Part shown: in pieces, positions 12,300 through 25,196 of the stretch | Numbering within the stretch: the stretch's first letter is position 1 | Layout: each line of letters starts with the position of its first letter | From: Hexactinellida sp. DTS-2022 | Taxonomy: Eukaryota; Porifera; Hexactinellida | Length of the DNA: 64,000 bases | Assembly: GCA_028753945.1 (NCBI GenBank) | Contig: JAPNXP010000013.1 | Span: 2,294,001 to 2,358,000, forward strand | Direction: 5' to 3' | The notes under the pieces: model-generated | Told to the model about the DNA's origin: nothing | The model's input: the letters and a program-made list of their open reading frames with translations, nothing else | Databases searched by the model: none | Position numbers and translations under genes: made by a program

Positions 12300-13669
12300 T
12301 TAAATACAAATTAAGTCTCCTCATGGCAGAAAGGCTCATTATCCCAGAACTCAGAAAGGAAGAGAGAATCGAGAAATGGAGGCCACTATTCCAGGCAGCT
12401 ACTGCAAGCATGATCGCTACGGAGGGAGGTATACAGCGTGCATTACAACTACTCCCGGCATGTATCTGTCGGAGCCTAGCTGAGAGGGAGTTAGTAGTTA
12501 AAATAGTCGCAGAGAATCAGGCTGCTGAGATCCTCACCCCAGCGTTCGAAACGTTGATAGAGAACCTCGATCCCCCCAAGGATACGCATCGAGCACTCAA
12601 AGACCTGTGTCGTTCTGATTGGCAGGTAGGAGAAAGCATAGACGATTTTTTCTATCGTCTTAAGAACTCGGCCACCAGATTATGGCTACAGAGATTTGAG
12701 CCGCATTGCTCTGATGAAGTTAGACGACGAACAAGCCCACCAGGGAAGCCCCAAGAGTGTTGCAAGAGAAGAAGTGGCGACACCTTACGCCGAAGATGAG
12801 AGACCCGCAGTGAATACAGTGAAGCAGGATCCTCGGAGGGCTAGCTACAGGAGGAGGGGCCCCTTCAGAGGTAGCTCGAGGAGGTACACTACTAGAGTAA
12901 GCTCAGATTCGCGTTGCTTTATATGCGACTCAACACGCCATTTTATGGCTGAATGCCCCGAGAGATGCTGCCCCAAGTGCGGTAGGAAGGGCCACGACAT
13001 CCGCGTATGTCGAGGGAGGGACTCACAGCGAGATGTTTTCCAAACCTCCGCATCTTCTGTTAGTACAGTGGAGACTTCAGTAATGTTGCCAGTCAGGATC
13101 AATGGTAGGAAGACAAACGCAATGCTTGACACAGGCGCAGACCCATCCGTAGTGGATCGGGTAACAGTTCAGAGACTAGGCCTTGCCATAGCAATCTATA
13201 TACTAAGGCAATGGCACTCTAGTGAATTACTGGACCATGGATGGCAATTACCATGGGTTTTCCAAATTTCTATTAATTGTCATAAAGCCTTTCAGTGCTA
13301 TTTTAATGTGTAACAAATGTTATATTTTAAATTCTAAGACTACCCAGCCCCAATTCTCATAATATTTGGATATTAATTTAGAAATAAATACGTTATTTTT
13401 AATGAATTAAATGCAACACAAACAATACAGCATTATACTATATGAACAAATACATAGAATCAAGAAATGGTACATAAGCAACATGTGAATCCTTTAACTG
13501 TTCGACTGACTGTAGACACGCATCGCTCTCTCTAACGCTCGTAGACACATCGCTCTCTCTAAGGCTCGAAGACACACTCAATAAGTAGTAGAATAACCTA
13601 TAACAAAACAAGCAAGAAAATTAGTTGTATTTTTTTAGTTTAGTGTTATCTTTATTTAAAACCATGGCA

Positions 13670-16600
13670 TTATAATTGCGAACCCTCTTTGATAAGATTA
13701 ATGTTTGACCAAGTTAAACACATTTTCTTTAATATATCCCAATTCCAAACACCACAGAAACACCAATCTTTCCAGACATCACTGTATCTCTCTGCAATAA
13801 AGTTCATAGAGATACTCATCAACAGGCTACGGGATGGTCCAGAATAGAATTCCTTACTTAAAGATTCACAGTTGTCAATTTTGAGGAAGGTTTCATATAA
13901 TATGCAAACACATTTTACCACATAACGAGAAGGATATTTAAGAGAGCCCCTATCCACTAAATCAATCAAAGTATATTGGGAGCCAACGTCATTGTTAAGG
14001 TTAAATTACGGCAGATTCACCCAAAAAACACATGAATTTAGTTTTGAAGGTGGGAGTTTGAATTTCACATATATGATGGAAGACATTATAGCTATATCGA
14101 AACTGAAAACGAAATCTAATTATCTTCTATAAATTCGAAATTATTGGGCTTGCAGTATTATGCTAATACAAAAGTCCCATAGGGGGATTTTTTCAGACTC
14201 CACCTGATAAGTGTGTGGTTTGCAAGATCATTATTTGCTAAAGACCTGTACTGTGTGATCTATCAGATAGATGATCGTTATGGGCGGTTGGTGGGCGGTT
14301 TAGAATTTTGATAAGATCTAAATAAAAAATATTGCGACCTTTTGAAACCAAAAAATGAATAAAAAGGTCATCTTTTCATGCGAAATTTGATTAAATGCTT
14401 AATAAAAAAAATTCCAAGTCATAATTCTAAAATGTAAACCGTCTACCAACTCCTTACGCTTATAATCTTTAAATATTGATTCTGATAACAAACATTGATG
14501 GCCGCATTGCCAAATTACCGCATAATATCTACCACCACTTTTGGAAATCGCCCTATGGGAGATTTGTATTAGCCAAATTTTGAAACCGACAAAAAATAAA
14601 AAGTATAATAGATAGGGACATTTTCTTTTTGGTTTATTGATTTGTACAGTATAGGTATATATTTCTCACAATTACAGATTAATACAAGAACTTTCATTCA
14701 TGTGGGGTAATTTAACCTTAACTTCCAGGAGTTTATCTGATGTTAAAAGATGATGGCAAGATAGACAGCCATTAGACTTCTTAAAGTAAGAGAAGACTGC
14801 GTATCCTGCTATATAAACGAGACATTCCATTTGAGAAACCTCTATTTCAGGGACTGAAATTTCATTCAATGTGGTTAGATAAAGTTCTAAATCGTGTTGC
14901 TCCTCATTACAACTATCAAAATCGTCAGCAAATTTATGAAGGTATTCTTTAAGAGAAATACTGTCTTCACAAGAGATAGCACCGTATTTTAGAGCGAACA
15001 CTTTTAGAATGTTTGAAAGTTGGAGTCTGCGTTCGCTTTCCAAAATTTGGTTAAATGAAATCTGGTAGTGAGACCCTGACATTTGTCTATATAAACCAAA
15101 GTGGTGCTCCAGCGCATCATTTTGAATTCTTGCAGTTAGAAGGTACTGGTATCCGAAGTTCTCGGTAAGTTGTTTGACCAGCAGTGGTAACGCCTCGCAT
15201 GTGTGTCTGAAACTGGTAAAGGTTTGTGGTGTTAACTTTCCATATAAAGATGGCAGATTGTTCAAAATATCCAACCAAGAGACGACGTTGTTTAAAAATT
15301 GTAAACGAAAATCTCCTGGGTAAATTGGAGCTGAATATTCATCGTTAAAACGTATATCTTTTCCGACCCAGTTGACATTGAATAGTTTCCACACCTGATT
15401 GATTAATTCAAGGAATTCTACTGTTTGATTCGTGTGTATGATGTCTTTTTCCATTTTCCACGATAATAAGCCGGCATATGTTGTCTCATGGAAAATTTTC
15501 AAAGCAAAACTAACATTTTGTCGTTCTAACCTTGAGGGCCAACACGCTTTCGCTGTTAATCTTGGTGCTCGCTTCAAGACATTACATTTATCAGAATTGA
15601 ATAAATTACGGATATCCTGAAAGGGTGCATAACATAGTTCAGGATAAAGAGATTTAGAGGTAAATGAGTGGTCGAAATGTTGGTTCTAGAAATGGAGACG
15701 TAAAAACCTTTGTTTACGTTACTGATATTTTGTTGTACACATAATTTACATTCAGCAAATTTCGGAAAAATAAATGTATTGTCTAATTTTTTTAGATTTA
15801 ACCAATTATTCCTAATGGACTTAATGATATGAACAAAATCAAAAAACAAAATTAAACTTCTTTGTGGATTGCATGGGTGCTGTACCTTTAGTTCCAGTCT
15901 CTAATTAATTGAAAAGAATTTGTATAAACGAACATTGAGTGGATAATTATCAGTACACACCGCTTCAACAAACAGACCACAAGCTTCGATGTCACAAATA
16001 GTAGATTTAACAATTGGATATAATGATTCTGCAGATGAAGAACCCAAAGGTATTAATCGCACAATGGTGGAAAACTTGGCCGATAAACTAGAAACCATCA
16101 TAGAAAAAACTGTAGTATGTGGATCATCCGGATTACGAATCGACCCAATTACCCTTCCTCCCTTATAGGATGCATCACTACGAATGTGAACTTCATTCAT
16201 TTGAAGAATCACATGGCGCTCTAAATCATTAAACGTGGTAGCAATTTACTCACTCTCTAGGCCAATACTATTTTTGATCTTCAACAAATTACGTTAGTGT
16301 GGAAGTATTATACAGTTAGAGCTTTGGATAAGCCGATAACAAGCTGGTGAAATTCCGTGAACTTTTAGACAAAAGACCTGAGTGAGAATATTATAACGAC
16401 GAGCATGTTTATCAACAATTAAGTATTTCAGCTGATCGAGGAAAAAATTAAGACGAATTAGCATAGAATCATTCTCGGCTTCGAAATCAAATGTGGAATG
16501 GGTAGGATCTAGTGTATCAATAGCACTAGAAAGATTATGAATGGCATTCTCGACATGTTTTTTCAAAGGGGTCGCTGTGGAAATTGAGCAATCTTTTTGA

Positions 16601-17356
16601 CTCATTTCAAATATTTCAACTTCATGAATAATATTTTCTAACAATCTGATATCGTTGAACGAATTACAAGATAGTTTGATTCTATTATTTTCTTTATAAA
16701 AAGCCTTACAATCTAATTTTTCATCAACAATTATTGAACGTTCGATCGTAGAAATTTCATTATGATAGTGAATCTTAAGAAATAGAATGATTGTAGAATT
16801 GGGTCGATGAAGAAGCCAACCGTTAGGTAGTTCAATTAGATGTAACTTAGAAATAATACAATTAAGAGTAGAAAGAATAAACTTAGATTCAGTTTCTTTG
16901 AAATCTGCGCGGCTCTTCTGGTAGGCTTCCTGTACCCTCTTCTCCTCCTTAACATCTAAAGATAGTCTTTGACATCTATCAGCAGCATCTGTCAGATAGC
17001 TAGGACAGTTTGGAAAGATGCTAGGGACTGCACACTTCTTCAGAGCCACTTTCTTCCTGATCGTCTCAATCATCTCCATTCCATTGAAGTATTGAATGGT
17101 CCTCTCTATGTCTTCTTCATGGAAATGGTGTATGCAGACCTTCAAAACAAAAGACATAGAATACAATATAAAAGTAAACATATTATAACAAAATACGTAC
17201 CTTCAATCGTTTATTCATCTCGTAGTCTTCTCTCTGCCTAGGTATTGCTCGGAACCACTTCTCACGAGTTTCAACATCAGTGGGGAAAGAGAAAACAGGA
17301 ACATATTCATCTTTGTCAGAATAGTTTGACTTACAACCAGGTACGAGGCAAGTCAT
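13670..17356 (-). pseudogene. THAP-domain P-like transposase of P2, broken
   Basis: Exon 1 (17356-17201) gives the start of the THAP finger (MTCLVPGCKSNY); a 61-nt intron (17140-17200) sits at the same place and phase as in P1; exon 2 opens VCIHHFHEEDIER. The remaining protein can be followed in pieces: 17139-16294, 16212-15901 (LQMNEVHI in place of the first catalytic Asp motif LQMDEVHI), 15849-15574, 15577-14672 (NDALEHHFG with the Glu) and 13969-13670 (DRGSLKYPS). Several frameshifts and stops separate them, and about 0.7 kb of non-coding DNA splits the C-terminal part. The Asp to Asn change at the first metal-binding position would by itself inactivate it. Confidence 0.9.
13994..14711. 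other. Non-coding insertion in the P2 transposase
   Basis: The reading frame breaks off near 14711 and resumes near 13990. The inserted stretch is bounded by inverted copies of GGTTAAATTAC and contains a second, inner inverted pair, AGTCCCATAGGGGGATTT near 14172 and AAATCGCCCTATGGGAGATT near 14545. It probably contains a MITE of about 0.4 kb (about 14160-14574); the class is not clear. Confidence 0.5.
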
Positions 17357-20300
17357 GTTGAAATTCGAATTCGCAGTGAAAATTATGAAGTTTAGCAAGT
17401 AACAATGCAATTAAAATCATTATTGAATATCGTAAAAATTTTGAGTGTAAAAATTATGGGTGGTTATTATGTGGTTAGTGAAATTCGTACTCTCACTACT
17501 CTGACGTTTATTGGGCAGAATGTAGAAATTTGTCAGCTACTCAAGTGTTTATAACTTCTATAATCATTCAGTACTTGTATTTCTTGAACGTGAATATGAT
17601 CTAAACGAATTTTAATCGTTCTGTAGGGATGAATTCAAACAATTGTTACCGCTAGATTAATATAGTGAATATCCCTGAAAATCAAGTTTATATTATCGCA
17701 GTTATTCCAAAAATAAGTTCTAAGGGGCATAAAGTCGGTGAATTCACCATAAGTACTCAAATCATCTTTAAATTTCAAGTTATTGTATAGAATAATCCCA
17801 TGGTAATTGCCATCCATGGTCCAGTAATTCACTTGAGTGCCATTGCCTTAGTATATAGATTGCTATGGCCTTGCTTATCACCCCATTAGTTCTAGAGTAT
17901 TTGAGTGGGTCACATCCCCATAACAGTATGCGGAAGGGCAAGCGTTTCAATCGATATTGAGATAACCAAGTAGTAGAATACAGACTGGACATTTTGGACA
18001 CGGAAGAAAAAAACGGTGATACTTGGACGGGGCCTCTTGGCACAGTTCGGAGGTACTACCTTCGATTGGGAAGGATTGCGAGTGAAACTAGGCGATCATT
18101 GGAAAGATTCCGCAGTCGGCGCGAGAGGAGGGGACATACTGAGCAGAGCTAACGTGTTACAACAACACACGGATGTTACACAGACGTAACCAGGAGCTTT
18201 CGACGTTAACCCCAGCCTCCCACCAGACGAATGCTCTGCATTAATGAAGATCCTCGATAAGTATCAAAGAGTATTCGCCGAGAACCCCAAGAAACCTCAC
18301 GGAATAGCCACAGCAGAACACGCTATCACGCTGATAGACCCTAGACCAGTGCGCCATCGGCCTCTACGGGTCTCCCCAACAATCGAATTAGAAGTGAATC
18401 GCCAAATAGATGAGATGTTATCCAACGGGATAATTCGTCATTCCACTTCCCCCTGGGCCAGCCGCGTAATCTTGGTGAAGAAGGACGGCTCCCACAGGTT
18501 CGCAATTGACTTTCGCGACCTCAACGAAGCTTCCAAAAAAGACGCATACCCCTTGCCGAATATGCGAGATATTTTCGACCGGATGAGGGGTAACGCAATA
18601 TTCTCTACTCTTGACAGGGCTTCCGCATATTGGAGCGTTCCCGTTAGAGAGTCCGACAAAGAATTAACCGCGTTCGTATCGACACGGGGGCAGTTCGAGT
18701 TTAACCGAATGTCATTCGGGTTGTGCAACGCCCAAGCTACATATCAAAGGGCCGTCGATCAAGCGTTAAAAGGGTGTCCAGAAGTGCAACCTTTCATTGA
18801 TGCCTCCTGCGTTTACTCGCCTGATATTGAGTCACACCTGCTGCGTCTTGAGGAAACTCTCCAGTGTTTCAGTACGGCAGGCATTCAGCTGCGCGCATCT
18901 AAATGCAAGTTTGGCTACCAGCAGGTGGAATTCCTTGGACACTTAATCTCAGCAGAGGGTAAAAGGCCACTACTGGCTATTGTAGAGAAAATCGAGGCCT
19001 TCCCGAGACCTACTTCCAAGAAGCAGATTCGCCAATTTATGGGCCTAGTAAATTGGTACCGGGAGTACCTTCCGAATGTCGCACTTACTGCTGATAGCCT
19101 TCATAATCTTACCCGAAAGGACGTACCATGGTACTGGTCTAGTGAATGCGAATCTAGTTACCAGTACTTGAGAAAGCAGCTAGCAGCGCACACACGAGTA
19201 CTCGCTTTCCCGGTTTGGGGGTCACCATTCCTCATGGAAACTGATGCGTCATCCCAGGCTATTGGCGCCGTCCTGTCTCAAGAGGATAATGATGGTTGTA
19301 GGCACCCGATCAAGTTCTACTCTTCTGCTTTGAGCCCAGCACAACGCAATTATTCAGCGGGAGAGCTAGAAACCTGGGCCATCGTAGCCGCGCTGAGGAA
19401 ATGGAGAGTCTACCTCCAGGCCGCCTCTAGAGTAATCATAATTACTGACCATAACCCTCTTACCTGGTTACGCCGGCAAAAGGATCCCAGGAACAAGTAC
19501 GCCAGATGGATCATGGAGTTGGAGTCTTACAACTACGAAATATTGTACAGGAAGGGTGTCGAGAATGGTCAGCTGATTTCCTGAGTAGGACCCCATGCGA
19601 ATTCGATTCCGTTGTGAACGATGAGGAGGAGAATTTCGAGAGGAATATCTACTCAATAGGAGCGGCACAAATGGGTGAAAGGATCAGGGCCGGGCAGCTC
19701 AAGGATAAATGTGTTAGGAACGCAATTGAACAGTTGAAAGCGCAGAGTAGGATTCACTCTGGCCCTTTCAGGTATCAAGATGGCATGCGATTAAGTGCCG
19801 AGGGGTTACTCTGCAGGAAGCGAACTGTCGTCGTCCCTAAGGATCTACAGGGAGAGGCAACAGGAACCGCCCACAGACTTACCCACGCCGGCATCGATCG
19901 GACATATGAGTACATGAGGGACCGTTTTTTCTGGTCTGGAATGAGGAAGTCAGTAGAACAGTACTGCAATTCCTGTATAATATGCCTAGAAAACAAGAGA
20001 ACCAGCAAAAGACGGGAACCCCTGCTGCCGATTAAGCTAGAGGTATGGGAACCTAGAAGGCTCATCGCCGCGGACGTAGCGACCCTCCCTTGTGCCGAAA
20101 CAGGGCATCGATACATGCTCGTATTAGTCGACCTTTTCTCGAAGTTCTCCGAAGTGATTGCGATGCACGACCAGTCGGCGGAGTCCATTTGTGAAGCCCT
20201 AGAAACAGGATGGTTTTACAGACAAGGCGTCCCTGAAGCCCTCCTCACAGACCAAGGGAGAAACATGGACGGCAACGCAGTCCGCGAATTATGCGCAAAA

Positions 20301-21129
20301 TTGGGGATCAGGAAAAGTCACTCGTCAGCTTACCATCCTCAGGGGGATGGCCAGGCAGAGAGAACTATTGAGAGCATCAAGCAAACGTTACGTTGCCTCC
20401 TAGCTGAGCTCGACACTGGGAAATCTCACTGGCCCGCCATCTTACAGCAGGTAGCCTTCTCCCACAACTCTTTGATTAATTATAGCACGCGATTTACCCT
20501 CCAAGAGCTCATGTACGTTGTGAAGCTTCGATCAGCCCTGGACCAGGTGACAGAAGAGAAGGGTCAGGGCTACCCATCACGAACCCCCTCTGATAACAGC
20601 AAGAGTGCATGGAGGAAGGCGGAGGTTAACATAGGCAAGGTCCAGGAACAGATGAAGAACCACTACGAGACCAATGCCGAAACCAGTCCTACGATTATGT
20701 CACGAGGACAGAGAGTCCTGCTTAAGCATTTTACCAGGGAGGATGTCCTGGATCCGATGTACAAGGGACCCTACGACGTTATCGAAGTTAGCCATCCGAA
20801 CGTAAAGATCACGAGAGAGACTGGCAAGCATGTGTGGGTCCACATGAACAACTGTAAGGTTATCCCTCATGGCTCACCAGAGTCCCTAGCGCCGGAGCAG
20901 ATACTCGGCGACCCAGTGATCCCTACCCCAGATGGCCAGGAGAAACCCTCAGGTGTGGCCCAGGATGTAACCGACACAGAACAATCGCATACCGACGGGA
21001 GCGACGAGGTCGAATCGCGCGCAGTAGTAGTGATCCCAACTCCCGGATTTAGGAGATCTACAGGAGTACATAAGAAGACGGATTTCTTCGGCAACCCTAA
21101 GGTTTGGTGACGTTGGTAGAGGGGAGTGA

Positions 21130-21282
21130 TGTCATGATAGTTAATACTTAGTAGTAGACTATAACGATAAGTCTAGGTACTAGCATAGTACGTTAGTTCA
21201 GATTAGTTAAGTTAACGCATTCTTAATTTGTATTTCTTCACTATTAAACCTAGCTACATTGCAAGCTTAAGTTAATACCACA
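21130..21282 (+). repeat. 3' LTR of the Gypsy element
   Basis: Same sequence as the 5' LTR with about three differences; preceded by a purine-rich tract and followed by the target repeat in the Transib gene. Confidence 0.93.
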
Positions 21283-23194
21283 ATGCTATTGGCCTTGTTA
21301 CAAAGGGTGAATTTGGAGAAGGATTGGTCCAAATTTCGTTTCCTGTTTTGTCGACTAAAGACAAAGCTGTAAATGCAAAAAGGATAAAGGATTTGGTCGA
21401 GAGATTCGAATTAGTTGGTGCCTGGTTATAGATTCGATGAGATCCTGAGCCGTCTAAGCCATCAGCTATGGTTAATGTATTCGGAAACTGAAATTCTTGA
21501 GGGACAGGGTTGAGTGCTAACAATCGTTCAGTAGTGATACTAACCAACTTTGAATATGGTATGCCGACACCAATTGCAACTCCATCTTCATTGTGTAACA
21601 TTTCCATACAATTAGCTGAAGCAATGTCATTTCTGTGTGCAGCAACTCTTGCATACCCAGGAAATCGTATTTCTTCGGACTTGCAAATACGGCGTAGGTC
21701 AGTGTATTTTTTCTTTCCTATTTCGAGGAGATCAATCAGAAAGGCCGCTTTCTCTAATGGAAACTCTTTCGTTTGGTTCCCTACATTTCCACTTGCAATT
21801 TCTTTGGAAATTTTAGCAGACTCCCTATCATAACTTACATTGGAAATAGATTGTAATGCAAGAGCTGCGATAGTCTTAGGATCTGTATTCTCCCTATCAG
21901 CAAGAAAAGAAATGTGATCTAATAATACAGATAAATGTGTTCTAACTGATTGAAATGTGAGTTCTAAAATTGGTTTCCTACTGTCACTTGAACGAGATTC
22001 TACGAATGAAATAGAATTCAACATTTCACAATCACATTACGTTTTTTGGAAGGGTTACTAGCTGCGGGATGATAGAAAGACATCTCTTCCCATGTGGTTA
22101 GGTCATTATTTCGGACAAATTCTCTACGAACACCTACAAAATCCTTAAATTTCTTGTTCAGGAGTGTGTATTCAGATTCGGGTAAATCAAACAATTCTAG
22201 GATATTTCGAGTTGCTTTACGACAATTATCTTCGGAATTTTGAAAAACTCTAGCTTCCAGATTATTCATAATATGAAATAAATGATAAATAGAATGGTGT
22301 ACTTTAGTTACAAGCAAGATCTAAGTTTGAAATGTAAACAAATTCTGAATGAAATATATATACGTATATTGGGAAGATTAATGAATTCATATGATTGCGT
22401 ATTATAATATTGATTTCTGCATAACAACAATTTGTAGATATCGCTAGGCAACGCATGCACCATATAGCAATTTACTAAAATTAATCACTAATTAATGTGC
22501 CAAATCATTGTATACACCTGTTTTATATTAGTAATGATTATGAATATCAACTGTATTTCTAAGCTTGATCCGTTAATAAAAAGTGACAACAAATAATGAG
22601 TAATAATATGGGGTAAACATCGAAAATCGGTGACATCCAATATCATATTTGAAAATAATACTTTCGTCATCCTTCGTCACTCTGAAATGGTTTATTTTCA
22701 TATTAGGATATCCAATGAATCATTTCATAATAAAAAGCTTTTGGTCCAGGATAGTCCAACATAACTTTCTGATATTTAGAATACGCAATCATCATATTTT
22801 ATCTTCGGAGAATCCTTATGAATGAATACGTATAATTACAAAGCTAATTTTAACACACGAACCTGGAAAGAACTAGAAATGAAATTCAGAATTAGATAAG
22901 TCAATTCAAATGAAATGGAGTTCATAAGATCCAGTTATAATTGAAATTCAGATGATTTTATCTTGAATCATTTTTTGAGAATTATTTTAGAAATCTTGTT
23001 ATCATTTTACAGCAAACTTGAATTGCTAGTGTATTACAACCAATCATAATATTAACAATAAAGTTCTGAATTATTGGGGTTTCAAATATGGCTCTTCACG
23101 ATTTTGGAATCAATTCATAGATTTGAGAGGATCATAAAAATTCCTATTCAGCCATATATTCCCACTGTGTAATGGAGCATTAAAAATATTTAGT

Positions 23195-23257
23195 AATTGT
23201 GCCCCCTCCCCCTGAAATCTCCCTGCCCCCCTGATTAAAATCCTGGCGCCGCCACTG
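23195..23257. mobile_element. Right end of a hAT-type MITE (fragment)
   Basis: Ends GGCGCCGCCACTG, the mirror of the common hAT MITE start CAGTGGCGGCG also seen complete at 28101. The left end was not found. Confidence 0.35.
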
Positions 23258-23338
23258 TTCTCTAATAACCGATTTTTACTGTTCTGACTATCCTATTGTG
23301 TAGTGGCCCAGTTCTATTATTACTGCCTTGGTTAGTTA

Positions 23339-23394
23339 TTGTTATTATTATTATTATTATTATGATTATTATTATTAATATTATTATTATTAGT
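23339..23394. repeat. (ATT)n microsatellite
   Basis: Imperfect ATT repeat of about 55 bp. Confidence 0.85.
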
Positions 23395-23418
23395 CCGTAT
23401 CCTCTCCACAGAACAGAG

Positions 23419-23808
23419 CAGGGACTTCTTTAATATAGGGACTGTAAACTTCGTTTACGGTAAATTAGCGTAGGCCTAAAACAGTATTGTTGCTTATTGA
23501 TATCCCGTAATCCGCTAATGCTAGACACAGGAAATGTATTATTGTCGTATAGGAAGTAATATTTTGGGAGTTCAATGGTAATATTGGTTTATCGAAAATA
23601 TTTGTGGAATGTAAGTTATGCGATTTTCACACCTTTCCATATATGGTAATATTGTTAAAATCTCGAGATTAGTTAGTTTTATACATATGAAATGTATTAT
23701 TGGCGAATGGGAAATGGGAATTCATATTTAGGGACTCAGTAGATCACATTGATTTACCTAAGGCGTTCCCCTTAGCCTATATTGTATTTTGGCACTCTCC
23801 ACAGGAGG
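23419..23808 (+). repeat. Single-arm copy of the R3 repeat
   Basis: Starts CAGGGACTTCTTTAATATAG and matches the arms of the element at 37760-39705 at about 95% by eye, including CCGTAATCCGCTAATGCTAG and the end ACTCTCCACAGGAGGA. Only one arm is present, so this is a truncated or solo copy. Confidence 0.85.
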
Positions 23809-25196
23809 AATAAGAAAATAGTAATTATATCTTCAAATTTCCGCCTAAAAACATATTGCCGTCTTCTTTATTACTTAGGGATGCAAATATTTTTGTGCAC
23901 CAAGTGTTTACACCCTATTATATAATCCTAGCGATAATACTGGTGACCGAGTGTTGGTGCGGGTTGGGCGCGCGGGTTCATGTGTGTTAGTTTCGGGTTC
24001 ATTTGTTTATATTGTCGGATTTTCGGGGCGGGGCGGGTCAATCACTAATAGATGCGGGCCGGTGCGGGTCCCGCATATGACCCGCGCAGAGCTCTAATTC
24101 CTATCCAATATCCATATTGTAGTATATGTTGTCAACTCTAATAATACTATTGATAAGAATTTATTTGATTTGCGTCACAGTGTTTACAGGAACTAAAGTT
24201 TTTGTTACCTCTGAAGAATAATTCCTGACTGCACATCCTAATTATATCAAGATTAGAGATTACTTTTTGTAAACACAATTGCAATACCTTACATAATATA
24301 AACAACTTCAAATATACAACTCCAGGTTTTTTTCATTTCCATAATCTGCTTAACTTCTATCAGAATGATCTTACTTGTGCCGATGTTCCTTCTCTCCAAA
24401 TATACGTATTTGCCTTTTAAAGACCGTAAATCTCATATAAATGTAAAGCAACATATTATCTCAGAATATGACTTACCAACGAGTGCATGATATAAAATAG
24501 TGACAAATATTAGTAATGCTTATATGAGATAAGAAAGATCGAGATAACCAAAGTTATTCTAAAAAGGTAGAGAACTACTTAGTAGAACATGGAAATAAAG
24601 AGAGAACTAATTTATTGGTTTAGGATTTAACACATAAAATTCGTCAAAAAAAGTGCCAAAAAGTGATATTTTTGCCCTTGATTGGGCTCCACTCACACAC
24701 TAATTGTTAGTTTACTTCAATGAGGTCGCAAAATGATCTTTACACTATTATGAAATATATCTCAAATTTTGAAAGCAATCCCTTATGAACTATATCAGAT
24801 TTAATTTGGGATAGGTCATAAAAACATGAATTGAGTAAATGAAGGTTGAAGTTTTTTGATTCTGACATGCATATGTGCAACCAATTTGTATGTATTACAC
24901 CCTGATTTAGTATCATTATACTAGTTGACTTTCATACGAAATACAACAAATGTTTTTAAAGCAATATAGTAAACAAATTAATTGATTTATAAAAGATTTA
25001 TATCCATTTAGACAAGTCCGATTTCTTTTTGGACACCCGCTGGAAAGGGAATTTGATGAAATTGGCACTGAGAATTGAAAGAAATTCAACAGAAAGTTCA
25101 TTCCAGCAATGTTTTCATCTACTATGTACATGCACAATGTATAAGTTTAGAATCTTTCAATTGAATTTGCTTTATTTCCAAAATGATCAAAAAGAT
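23809..25196. other. Spacer with a GC-rich block, no gene recognised
   Basis: Mostly AT-rich. The part at about 23940-24085 is rich in GCGGGT and CGGGTC motifs, like the subterminal repeats of the hAT-type MITEs in this window, and may be a MITE whose ends I cannot fix. Short open frames here show no family resemblance. Confidence 0.4.

Larger units (their letters stand above)
13187..17867 (-). mobile_element. P-like DNA transposon P2, nested in the Gypsy element
   Basis: TIRs of 71 bp (13187-13257 and 17797-17867) start CATAGCAATCTATATACTAA and differ at a single base. The 7-bp target duplication GCCTTGC is perfect (13180-13186, 17868-17874) and lies inside the protease region of the Gypsy element. 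The gene is on the minus strand and decayed. TIR length equals that of P1, and the first 30 bp are clearly related, but the proteins are well diverged, so P1 and P2 are sister families rather than copies. Confidence 0.92.
12147..21282 (+). mobile_element. Ty3/Gypsy LTR retrotransposon, broken fossil
   Basis: Bounded by 153-bp LTRs and a 4-5 bp target repeat (ATGC or AATGC). Parts in order on the plus strand: gag (about 12320-12900), two CCHC zinc knuckles (about 12920-13015), protease with LDTGAD (about 13125), then, after the nested P2 element, reverse transcriptase (about 18240-19000), RNase H (about 19230-19580) and integrase with an HHCC finger and core domain (about 19850-20450). A purine-rich tract precedes the 3' LTR. 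It is broken by the P2 insertion and by what look like a few smaller breaks. LTR divergence of roughly 2% points to a fairly young insertion. Its base composition is more GC-rich than the surroundings. Confidence 0.95.
11032..22317 (-). pseudogene. RAG1/Transib-type transposase, broken
   Basis: The gene runs from 22317 to about 21287, is interrupted by the Gypsy element, and resumes from 12146 to 11032; the frame continues across that insertion. Recognisable parts in order: an N-terminal segment (22317-22018), the ADGLDGSGSH region corresponding to the first catalytic Asp motif of RAG1 (DGMGD), the cysteine motif ASCQLCTATR matching RAG1 LCDATR, and the C-terminal block FSEESIESLNKYLRRYR with the third catalytic residue, Glu. 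Decay: a one-base shift near 22020, a frame break near 11996, and shifts and stops between about 11720 and 11340. The second Asp (RAG1 IDALH) appears to be Ser in SASPLHS. So the copy is dead, though most domains can be read. Transib and RAG1 share this fold, and I cannot separate them without a tree. Confidence 0.88.
10737..23169 (-). mobile_element. Transib/RAG1-like DNA transposon B, split by a Gypsy element
   Basis: Both ends carry CACAGTGG, identical to the V(D)J signal heptamer plus one base, and a perfect 5-bp target duplication TAATG flanks the element (10732-10736, 23170-23174), as known for Transib. Inside the left heptamer a block AATAGGCATTTT starts after 23 nt (10767); inside the right one AATAGGAATTTT starts after 14 nt (23148). 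Without its 9.1-kb Gypsy insert the element is about 3.3 kb. It carries one transposase gene on the minus strand and no sign of a RAG2-like kelch gene. The 14-nt end is the promoter end and the 23-nt end follows the gene. Confidence 0.9.

Noticed and set aside
13500-13575. CRISPR-like or satellite array
   Set aside because: Only two to three short imperfect units (GTAGACAC, ATCGCTCTCTCTAA) near the P2 end; fits subterminal P-element repeats.
17780-18043. Minus-strand frame of 87 residues spanning the right end of P2
   Set aside because: Crosses the junction of P2 and the Gypsy element and resembles nothing; chance.
18438-21094. Minus-strand frames of 66-137 residues inside the Gypsy region
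   Set aside because: Antisense shadows of the plus-strand pol region.
10737-23169. True antigen-receptor recombination signals
   Set aside because: The heptamer is the same, but the second block is not the RAG nonamer and the short spacer is 14, not 12. They are transposon ends with target duplications.
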